Made by a program: the position numbers and the translations under genes | Notes under the pieces: model-generated | Told to the model about the DNA's origin: nothing | The model's database searches: none | Seen by the model: the letters and a program-made list of their open reading frames with translations, nothing else | Part shown: one piece after another, positions 6,641-12,240 of the stretch | How positions within the stretch are numbered: the stretch's first letter is position 1 | Layout of the letters: the number at the start of each line of letters is the position of its first letter | NCBI GenBank assembly: GCA_002372235.1 | Contig: DFJI01000008.1 | Span: 1 to 12,240 of the forward strand | Direction: 5' to 3' | Source: Prevotella sp. UBA3675 | GTDB lineage: Bacteria > Bacteroidota > Bacteroidia > Bacteroidales > Bacteroidaceae | Length of the DNA stretch: 12,240 nucleotides

Positions 6641-6735
6641 TGTTTTAGTTCATATCTCATCGTGATTCAAGCTATATTGTCCGATGATTCAGGCTGCATG
6701 GCGTGCTGAATCTGCCTAAGTCACACGCTTATATA
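6595..6735. repeat. Interlocking imperfect repeats after korB
   Basis: The section from 6595 (TGGTTTAGGCTATATCATC) recurs imperfectly from 6664 (TGATTCAAGCTATATTGTC). A third fragment near 6711 (TCTGCCTAAGTCACACGC) resembles the right hairpin arm of the first unit. A second small stem is formed by GATTCAG (6686-6692) and CTGAATC (6706-6712). Nothing here looks coding. The block may be a degenerate tandem array of hairpin units or relics of a dispersed repeat. Confidence 0.5.
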
Positions 6736-6786
6736 GAGTGAATGACATTCTCACTCTCAACAACACGACAAGGAAAGTTTGCAAAA

Positions 6787-6870
6787 CATCTGCTCCATCT
6801 GCTCCCTTTTGCAATCCATTGACAGCAAGGCATTTACGAACGGAGCAGATAGGAGCAGATGGGAGCAGAT
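6787..6870. repeat. ATCTGCTCC / GGAGCAGAT inverted and direct repeat cluster
   Basis: Two ATCTGCTCC units (6788-6805) face three GGAGCAGAT units (6842-6850, 6852-6860, 6862-6870) across a 36-nt centre, so a stem of about 18 bp can form with one bulge. TTTGTGTACT is then repeated at 6873-6882 and 6884-6893, followed by the palindrome CCAAAATTTGG (6894-6904). The 200 nt before the secreted-protein gene therefore consist mostly of repeat structure and probably hold its regulatory region. No protein reading of this stretch is convincing. Confidence 0.65.
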
Positions 6871-6899
6871 ATTTTGTGTACTATTTGTGTACTCCAAAA

Positions 6900-6931
6900 T
6901 TTGGAGGATTCGAAAAAAAGCACTTCTTTTG
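6900..6931 (+). promoter_or_regulatory. Possible promoter for the secreted-protein/serpin operon
   Basis: TTTG at 6900-6903, a 20-nt spacer and TTCTTTTG at 6924-6931 resemble the Bacteroidetes -33/-7 pair. It would start transcription within a few bases of the ATG at 6940, giving an almost leaderless message. That is unusual, so the match may be fortuitous. Confidence 0.3.
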
Positions 6932-6939
6932 CAGCAGAT

Positions 6940-7593
6940 ATGAAAAAGAAAAATCTACATCTTGCCATCGCCATGACTTGCGCCAGCATCAGCGGTCATG
7001 CACAGATGTATGTCTGCACAAAAGACAGCTTCGACGCATTCGACCACACGAAAGGCACCGTGACCACCTTTCGGGAGGACAGCCTGTGGGTGGGCAGACT
7101 CGGCTATCGCATCGCAAGAATTGACAGCATCACCTTCTGCACACCCGCCCATCCTGTGCAGGCGCTGGGCTGGTGGGGCGACGTGAACAACGGTTTATCG
7201 CAATATACCGCGCTGAGCAAGGATGTTGACGGCATGAAGGAACAAGCATATACCGTGACGTTCAGCTTTGAGGCGAAAAACGGCATCTGCCTCGCTGCCC
7301 GATGCAGCATACAGAGCATTGACGATTCACCGATAGACCCTTTCGACCCTGATGAAGTCTCAACAGGCGATCCTTACATCTATGTGAAGGAGACGCAGAC
7401 GGGTGTACGGAAATTTGAGACGTGGGTGATGAACGGCCCGGTGTTGCCCAACCCAGACCTATGGGTGAAAAGCGAACATGAATGGTGGGCCGACTGCGGA
7501 TCGCTACTGGCAGGCCGCAACATGGGCGAAGTGCAGACTATCGTTGAGACATGGCTGCACGAGAAAGGAAAATTCGTACCGAAAACCTATTAA
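6940..7593 (+). CDS. Secreted protein of unknown function
   Basis: The 217-residue product starts MKKKNLHLAIAMTCASISGHAQ, a signal peptide with likely cleavage after HAQ. I chose this ATG because an upstream in-frame ATG at 6859 adds a non-signal-like stretch lying over the repeat cluster. The mature protein opens MYVCTKDSFDAF and reaches RIDSITF near residue 45, a short motif often seen at the start of Prevotella and Bacteroides exported proteins. The rest is acidic and aromatic (ALGWWGDVNN, EHEWWADCG), with four cysteines in the mature region and no recognised catalytic motif. It ends 16 nt before the serpin gene, so the two are probably co-transcribed and may act in the same extracellular process. 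I do not recognise a family. Confidence 0.75.
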   Translation: MKKKNLHLAIAMTCASISGHAQMYVCTKDSFDAFDHTKGTVTTFREDSLWVGRLGYRIARIDSITFCTPAHPVQALGWWGDVNNGLSQYTALSKDVDGMKEQAYTVTFSFEAKNGICLAARCSIQSIDDSPIDPFDPDEVSTGDPYIYVKETQTGVRKFETWVMNGPVLPNPDLWVKSEHEWWADCGSLLAGRNMGEVQTIVETWLHEKGKFVPKTY

Positions 7594-7609
7594 TAAAACG
7601 AAGTGAACT

Positions 7610-8956
7610 ATGATAAAGAAACTATTACCACTACTGACTGCCACGCTGCTCACCTTTACAGCGCAGGCACAAGACTTCCCTGAAACGCCCAAGTCAATCG
7701 AACTCAATCTGCAAGAGCAAGCACTCATGAAGGGCAACAACGACTTTGCCTTCCGTCTGTTCCGCTCTGTGCGCAACGACAACGACCTGATTGTCTCGCC
7801 ACTGAGCATCACCTATGCACTGGGCATGCTGAACAACGGAGCCGCAGGCATCACCCGGCAGGAGATATGCCAGACATTAGGCTTTAACGAAGCTGATGCC
7901 GATGAAATCAATAACTTTTGCAAAAAGATGCATACCGAGCTGTCTGCTCTCGACGAGCAGACCAAGGTGATGATTTCGAATGCCATCTTCCTGAACGAAT
8001 GCAACTTGCTGCCCGACTTTGAACAGAAGGCCCACGACTACTATGATGCGACCACCGAGACACGCAACTTTGGCGATGGCGAGACCATGAACGCCATCAA
8101 CCAATGGGGCTGCGACCACACGATGGGCATGATTCCATCCATCTTCGATGAGCTGACTTTCAATCCTTTCGCTACCAGCTATCTGCTGAATGCCGTCTAT
8201 TTCAAAGGACTCTGGACCCTGAAGTTCGACAAGAACGAGACACAAGACGAGCTCTTCGACGGCACAATCACCGTCCCCATGATGCATCTGCTGAACGACC
8301 TGCCCTATTATGAGAACGCGACCTTTCAGGCGGTCTCACTGCCCTACGGAACAGGAGCCTACCAGATGACGGTGATTCTGCCACGTGAGGGAAAGAGCAT
8401 CAGCGACATATTGCCGCAGACGAACAGCGAAATGTGGCAAGAGTTATATACGCATTTAGAGACTGTCGATGTGAAACTGCCCCGCCTCGACATTACTACC
8501 CAACTCAATCTCGTAGAGACGATGTCGGCACTCGGCATGCCCAGTGCATTCAACGCAGAGACGGCCAACATTCCAAACTTCTGCAGCACTCCGCAATACA
8601 TCAGCAACATGGGACAAGTGGCAAAGATAAAACTTGACGAGGATGGCACCGAAGCAGCAGCCATCACATGGATAGAATGCACTGAGGCCATCTCGATTGG
8701 CGACGAGCCCGTCACCTATGAGTTTCATGCCAATCGCCCGTTCCTCTACGTAATCAGCGAGCAAAGCACAGGTGTCATCCTCTTCATCGGGCAGTTTACT
8801 GGCAAGAATGCCACAGGCAACATTCCCAGTGGCGTGAAAGCCCCGACCCGGGAGAAGACTGAGCCATCGGCTGTTTACGACCTGAGCGGACGAAGGCTGA
8901 AAGGTCGCCCAGCCAAAGGATTCTATATCTCAGACGGACGGAAAATCATCCGCTAA
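7610..8956 (+). CDS. Secreted serpin (serine/cysteine protease inhibitor family)
   Basis: A 448-residue serpin with signal peptide MIKKLLPLLTATLLTFTAQAQ. NDFAFRLFRSV and LIVSPLSITYALGMLNNGAAG match the serpin N-terminal helices and strand. The reactive-loop hinge DEDGTEAAAITWIECTEAIS (343-362) keeps the small residues at P15-P10 needed for loop insertion, so inhibition is likely. By canonical spacing P1-P1' would be A360-I361, pointing to an elastase-like target; this is inference. FHANRPFLYVISEQSTGVILFIGQF is the usual serpin C-terminal signature. After the serpin fold a tail contains VYDLSGRRLKG...KGFYISDGRK (422-447), resembling short C-terminal sorting tails of Bacteroidales exported proteins, possibly type IX. 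It lies 16 nt after the unknown secreted gene and 27 nt before the TPR-HTH gene. Confidence 0.93.
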   Translation: MIKKLLPLLTATLLTFTAQAQDFPETPKSIELNLQEQALMKGNNDFAFRLFRSVRNDNDLIVSPLSITYALGMLNNGAAGITRQEICQTLGFNEADADEINNFCKKMHTELSALDEQTKVMISNAIFLNECNLLPDFEQKAHDYYDATTETRNFGDGETMNAINQWGCDHTMGMIPSIFDELTFNPFATSYLLNAVYFKGLWTLKFDKNETQDELFDGTITVPMMHLLNDLPYYENATFQAVSLPYGTGAYQMTVILPREGKSISDILPQTNSEMWQELYTHLETVDVKLPRLDITTQLNLVETMSALGMPSAFNAETANIPNFCSTPQYISNMGQVAKIKLDEDGTEAAAITWIECTEAISIGDEPVTYEFHANRPFLYVISEQSTGVILFIGQFTGKNATGNIPSGVKAPTREKTEPSAVYDLSGRRLKGRPAKGFYISDGRKIIR

Positions 8957-8983
8957 GTCTCCAGAACTTCAAAACAAGTCGTC

Positions 8984-10324
8984 ATGAAGAGGCTACATCC
9001 CCTTATTGTTATGGTTCTGCTTGCCGTGGTCTGCGCCTGTAGCCAGCGGCAAGCAGGACTTCGCGAATACCACGAAGCACTGTCACTCATCGAACAAGGC
9101 GATGCGCCTTCGGCGCTGAAGAAGTTGGAGCAGGCCGCAGAGCTGGCCACTACCGACAGTCTGCTGGCCTTGGCACACAGTCAGATGGGGACACTCTACT
9201 TCAGCCAGCGCCTGCTCGACCGCTCACTCAGCAGCTACCGACAAGCCTACGACATCGACCTGAGAGCCGCCGACACGCTGGGACTCATCTACGACCTGCG
9301 CGACATAGGAAACGTGCTCCGCTCGCGCGAGGAGACCGAAGACAGCTGTATCGCCTATTTCGAACGAGCCCAGCAACTGGCCATCGCATCGGGCAACGTG
9401 GCAATGCAGCGCGACGTGGAGAGCCAGATGGCAGCCTATCACCTCTATCACAATCAACTCGCAGAGGCGCGCCGACTGCTGTTTCCAGCCCTGCAACACA
9501 TCGACGACAGCAACCGCAGCGCCCTCTTCTTCATGATGGCCGACCTCTACACACGTGCCGGGCAGCCCGACTCTGCCGTACCGTACTACAAGCAACTGCT
9601 CACCTGCGGCACCGTGTTCACCCGGCAGGCCGCTCACCGCGCACTGGCAGAACGGGCCCTTCAGCAGGGCGACAACACACTGGCACTGAGCCATCTGCAA
9701 CAATACGAGCAACTGACCGACAGCGTTCACAAAACCAACGATGCCGAATCGCTACGCAAGACAGCCGCCCTCTACGACTACACACAGCACGAGCGCCAGT
9801 CGGCCTCGCTGCGCCAGCGACTCATCGTGGCTATTGCCCTCGTCGCCATTTTGCTGCTCTCAGTAGTAGCCTTGTTCTTCTTTTTCAGCAGGCGACGCAT
9901 GCACTACCAGCTGAAGGTGGAACGTCTGGAACGACTCTTAGCCGACTATCGGCAGCAGGACGACAGGGAGGGCGCAGCGACCAGACCCTTTCTGAGCAAC
10001 GCTCCCATCCGACAGCATATAGAAAGGCTGCTGAGCGACCATGCCCAGCAGCCTATGAATGATGCCGACTGGCATCAGTTGGAAGATAGCATACTACAGG
10101 AAGATGCTACGTTCGTGAGCCGTCTGCAAGAGTTCTGCCGTCTCACTCCGCAAGAACGTAGGGTGTGCTTATTGTTGAAGTTGGGCATATCGCCTGCAGG
10201 CATTGCCCAACTCACTGCCCACACCAAGCAGTCGGTCACCAACACCCGTTCGCGCCTCTATGAAAAAGCCTTCGGGCGAAAGGGGAAGCCGTCGCAGTGG
10301 GATGAGTTCATCCTTTCACTCTGA
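8984..10324 (+). CDS. Membrane-anchored TPR protein with C-terminal helix-turn-helix
   Basis: The 446-residue protein starts with a lipoprotein-like signal (VVCAC, lipid-modified Cys at 19 if processed). About 25-245 form tetratricopeptide-type helices (repeated ALSLIEQGDAPSALKKLEQA-like pairs, SLSSYRQAYDI, AEARRLLFPAL, PDSAVPYYKQLL). One membrane span lies at 280-302 (LIVAIALVAILLLSVVALFFFF), followed by RRR, then a basic linker with coiled-coil character. The C terminus holds LTPQERRVCLLLKLGISPAGIAQL...SVTNTRSRLYEKAF (387-431), a LuxR-like helix-turn-helix. This layout, TPR outside and DNA-binding domain inside, is common in Bacteroidetes regulators. It may sense an envelope signal and regulate the secreted-protein/serpin genes; this is inferred from position only. 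Alternatively the N-terminal hydrophobic segment is a plain signal or anchor. Confidence 0.82.
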   Translation: MKRLHPLIVMVLLAVVCACSQRQAGLREYHEALSLIEQGDAPSALKKLEQAAELATTDSLLALAHSQMGTLYFSQRLLDRSLSSYRQAYDIDLRAADTLGLIYDLRDIGNVLRSREETEDSCIAYFERAQQLAIASGNVAMQRDVESQMAAYHLYHNQLAEARRLLFPALQHIDDSNRSALFFMMADLYTRAGQPDSAVPYYKQLLTCGTVFTRQAAHRALAERALQQGDNTLALSHLQQYEQLTDSVHKTNDAESLRKTAALYDYTQHERQSASLRQRLIVAIALVAILLLSVVALFFFFSRRRMHYQLKVERLERLLADYRQQDDREGAATRPFLSNAPIRQHIERLLSDHAQQPMNDADWHQLEDSILQEDATFVSRLQEFCRLTPQERRVCLLLKLGISPAGIAQLTAHTKQSVTNTRSRLYEKAFGRKGKPSQWDEFILSL

Positions 10325-10354
10325 CCACGCCTGTCACTGAAGCGTGCCCCCTCC

Positions 10355-11062
10355 CTACACAGACCGTTTCCCTTTCTCTCGGTCGGCTACTTTGCGGAAG
10401 CTTTGCAACTTCTCACCGAAGCACAGGTCGCCGCAGTCGCCAAAGCCCGGGACGATGTACTTCTGCTCGTTCATGCCCTCATCAATCGATGCACACCAGA
10501 TGCAGGAATCCTCGGGCAGTGCCTCCTTGACCACCTCGATGCCTTCGGGAGCTGCAATCACGCAGCACACATGAATCTTCTTAGGCTTTCCGGCCTCCAT
10601 GAGTGCCTCGATGGCAGCAGCCAGACTGCCGCCCGTGGCCAGCATGGGATCAACGATGAGCAGGGTCTTGCCCTTCACGCTCGGGGTGGCGATGTACTCT
10701 GAATGCACGCCCACCTCGGTATGCTCACGGTTGATATACATGCGGTAGGCCGACACGAAAGCGTTGTCGGCACCGTCGAACACATTGAGGAATCCCTGAT
10801 GGAAGGGCAGTCCGGCACGCAGCACGGTGGCAATCACCATATCCTCCTGCTTGATGAGGGGTATATCCAACTGCCCCAACGGGGTCTTCACGGTCTTGGG
10901 CTTATACTCCAGCGTCTTCGACAGCTCGTAGGCCATCAGTTCGCCAATGCGCTCAATGTTGCGACGAAACACCATGCGGTTCTTCTGATGGTTCTTGTCG
11001 CGCAGCTCGGCCATGTAATGATTGATGACCGTGTTCTGCTCTGCGAAATTAATGATTTGCAT
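10355..11062 (-). CDS. upp: Uracil phosphoribosyltransferase
   Basis: Converts uracil and PRPP to UMP and pyrophosphate for pyrimidine salvage; cytoplasmic. Family features are FRRNIERIGELMAYE near the N terminus, TVLRAGLPFHQGFLN, the PRPP loop LIVDPMLATGGSL and YIVPGFGDCGDLCFGEKL. The product is 235 residues from the ATG at 11062 (MQIINFAEQN). A longer frame from a TTG at 11068 adds only two residues, and I prefer the ATG. After GEKL there is a 16-residue tail rich in basic residues (QSFRKVADREKGKRSV) beyond the usual family end. The gene converges on the TPR-HTH gene, with 30 nt between the stops, and is divergent from pckA. A good promoter lies upstream at 11143-11173. Confidence 0.95.
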   Translation of the reverse strand: MQIINFAEQNTVINHYMAELRDKNHQKNRMVFRRNIERIGELMAYELSKTLEYKPKTVKTPLGQLDIPLIKQEDMVIATVLRAGLPFHQGFLNVFDGADNAFVSAYRMYINREHTEVGVHSEYIATPSVKGKTLLIVDPMLATGGSLAAAIEALMEAGKPKKIHVCCVIAAPEGIEVVKEALPEDSCIWCASIDEGMNEQKYIVPGFGDCGDLCFGEKLQSFRKVADREKGKRSV

Positions 11063-11142
11063 ATTCAATCGGTTCTTTATATTTATTGTTGTTAGTAATT
11101 ATATTTTGTACAAACATCCGCGCCCGTAGCGCCTGCACTGTG

Positions 11143-11173
11143 CAAAGGTAAGGTTTTTATGCGAAATGCCAAA
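11143..11173 (-). promoter_or_regulatory. Promoter of upp
   Basis: On the minus strand TTTG (11170-11173), a 19-nt spacer and TACCTTTG (11143-11150) match the Bacteroidetes -33/-7 consensus fully. The leader would be about 75 nt. Its first part is GC-rich and the last 50 nt before the ATG are AT-rich. I see no clear riboswitch or attenuator in it. Confidence 0.8.
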
Positions 11174-11324
11174 CACTGAGTGCCAAAAATCGCTGTCGCG
11201 CATTTGTCATGTCAGCCTTGCAAAAGTGTTAGAATGACGTTTGTTTTCCTTGATTTGAATCTAAAAAACATTAAAACTGTGGCAATAATTCACAATTCGC
11301 AATTCACAATTATCAATTATTTCG

Positions 11325-11332
11325 TAAATTTG
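11325..11332 (+). promoter_or_regulatory. -7 element of pckA promoter
   Basis: TAAATTTG is a perfect TAnnTTTG match, about 50 nt before the pckA ATG. No good -33 TTTG is found 19-21 nt upstream; that position reads ATTCAC within the direct repeat, which may indicate activator dependence. Confidence 0.65.
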
Positions 11333-11383
11333 CAGCGCAACAAAAAGAAGGTATTAATTCATTCAAATAAAGCAATTTACATT

Positions 11384-12240
11384 ATGGCAAATTTAGATTT
11401 GACAAAGTACGGCATCACTGGTTCGAAGGTGATAGCCCACAATCCGTCGTATGAGTTCCTCTTCAACGAGGAGACCAAGGCTGAGCTGACTGGCTACGAC
11501 AAGGGCCAGAATACTGAGCTGAACGCTGTCAACGTGATGACTGGTATCTACACTGGCCGTTCGCCTAAGGACAAGTACATCGTTGACGATGCACAGAGCC
11601 ACGATAAGGTGTGGTGGACTTCTGAAGAGTACAAGAACGACAACCACCCCATGAGCGAGGCTGTGTGGAAGACCGTGAAAGAGATTGCCATCAAGGAGCT
11701 CTGCAACAAGGAGCTGTATGTTGTCGATGCTTTCTGCGGTGCCAACGAGGCTACCCGTCTGGCTGTGCGCTTCATCGTGGAGGTTGCTTGGCAGGCTCAC
11801 TTCGTAAAGAACATGTTCATTCAGCCCACTGCTGAGGAACTGGAGAAGTTTGAGCCCAACTTCGTAATCTACAACGCTTCGAAGGCTAAGGTTGAGAACT
11901 ACAAGGAGCTGGGTCTGAACTCAGAGACCTGCGTGGCCTTCAATACTACCAGCCGCGAGCAGGTGATCATCAACACCTGGTACGGTGGCGAGATGAAGAA
12001 GGGCATGTTCTCTATGCAGAACTACTACCTGCCCCTGCAGGGCATCGCTTCAATGCACTGCTCAGCCAACACCGACATGGAGGGCAAGAACACCGCTATC
12101 TTCTTAGGTCTGTCCGGTACCGGTAAGACCACTCTCTCCACCGACCCGAAACGTCTGCTTATCGGTGACGACGAGCACGGATGGGACGACGAGGGCGTAT
12201 TCAACCTCGAGGGCGGTTGCTATGCAAAGGTTATCAACCT
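11384..12240 (+). CDS. pckA: Phosphoenolpyruvate carboxykinase (ATP), 5' part
   Basis: Interconverts oxaloacetate plus ATP and phosphoenolpyruvate plus CO2 plus ADP. In succinate-forming anaerobes of this group it probably works mainly toward oxaloacetate. The window holds the first 285 codons of roughly 535, cut by the window edge, with no stop. MANLDLTKYGITG opens the protein. TGIYTGRSPKDKYIV carries the substrate-binding arginine R59. FVVxN-type strands, QGIASMHCSAN, and the P-loop GLSGTGKTTLS (from 242, with K248 and T249) are followed by LIGDDEHGWDDEGVFNLEGG. All key sites reached so far are intact. The ATG at 11384 is the first in frame and follows an AT-rich leader. Neighbours do not suggest an operon; upp is divergent. 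Confidence 0.97.
   Translation, partial: MANLDLTKYGITGSKVIAHNPSYEFLFNEETKAELTGYDKGQNTELNAVNVMTGIYTGRSPKDKYIVDDAQSHDKVWWTSEEYKNDNHPMSEAVWKTVKEIAIKELCNKELYVVDAFCGANEATRLAVRFIVEVAWQAHFVKNMFIQPTAEELEKFEPNFVIYNASKAKVENYKELGLNSETCVAFNTTSREQVIINTWYGGEMKKGMFSMQNYYLPLQGIASMHCSANTDMEGKNTAIFLGLSGTGKTTLSTDPKRLLIGDDEHGWDDEGVFNLEGGCYAKVIN

Larger units (their letters stand above)
11063..11383. other. Divergent upp-pckA intergenic region (321 bp)
   Basis: Contains the upp promoter on the minus strand, the pckA -7 element on the plus strand and a direct repeat AATTCACAATT at 11287-11297 and 11301-11311, with ATCAATTAT after it. The repeat lies just upstream of and across the expected -33 position of the pckA promoter, so it could be an operator, or simply AT-rich filler. 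No gene or strong hairpin is visible. Confidence 0.6.

Noticed and set aside
6842..6870. CRISPR-like array from the GGAGCAGAT units
   Set aside because: Units are 9 nt with 1-nt gaps, with no spacers and no cas genes in the window.
6859..6939. Longer N terminus for the secreted-protein gene from the ATG at 6859
   Set aside because: It would place 27 non-signal residues before a good signal peptide and start inside the GGAGCAGAT repeats.
6738..7124. 128-codon plus-strand open frame starting before the secreted-protein gene
   Set aside because: It runs through the repeat cluster and then overlaps the signal-peptide gene in another frame; its sequence has no protein-like features.
10326..10346. 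Bidirectional terminator between the TPR-HTH gene and upp (CACGC / GCGTG)
   Set aside because: The stem is only 5 bp with an 11-nt loop and no T tract on either strand; too weak to call.
11063..11142. Riboswitch or pyrimidine-responsive attenuator in the upp leader
   Set aside because: No convincing stem plus T tract or anti-terminator is visible in the leader.

Overview
The window looks like chromosomal DNA from an anaerobic member of the Bacteroidales, most likely Prevotella or a close relative. The reasons are: several promoters of the Bacteroidetes type (TTTG, 19-20 nt, TAnnTTTG) with no Shine-Dalgarno sequences; an oxygen-sensitive class III ribonucleotide reductase; a two-subunit 2-oxoacid:acceptor oxidoreductase; an ATP-type PEP carboxykinase; secreted proteins with N-terminal 'IDSITF' and C-terminal 'YDLSGRR...GFYI' signatures; and a membrane-anchored TPR-HTH regulator.

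Layout. (1) 86-2926: nrdD and nrdG, making and activating the anaerobic ribonucleotide reductase, separated by a 90-bp double-palindrome repeat. (2) 3202-6559: korA and korB with a small DUF559 endonuclease-like gene between them. (3) 6940-10324: a secreted protein of unknown function, a secreted serpin, and a lipoprotein/transmembrane TPR protein with a C-terminal helix-turn-helix, all on + and closely spaced. (4) 10355-11062 (-): upp, uracil salvage. (5) 11384 to the window end: 5' part of pckA. Groups 1, 2 and 5 are anaerobic core metabolism. Group 3 looks like an accessory surface or secretion module.

The most interesting signal is a mobile-looking element in the kor operon. The DUF559 gene is bounded by 35-nt imperfect inverted repeats (5094-5128 and 5520-5554, 30/35 identical), each with its own short C-run/G-run palindrome. 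The left arm encodes the last 12 residues and stop codon of KorA. The right arm supplies the start codon and first 16 residues of KorB. A short version with the same two arms and a 25-nt centre lies in frame inside korA (3660-3738) and adds 26 residues to the protein. Its right arm is identical over 27 nt to the right arm of the long copy, and it shares inner sequence next to that arm. The element is open in frame on both strands and encodes similar peptides each way. The proposed reading is an endonuclease-associated palindromic element (long copy with gene, short copy without) adapted to insert into coding regions without breaking them. The nrdD-nrdG spacer has the same arm-loop-arm design with a different sequence, so a second family may be present.

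Other points: interlocking hairpins downstream of korB, a GGAGCAGAT repeat cluster before the serpin operon, and a serpin with an intact inhibitory hinge.
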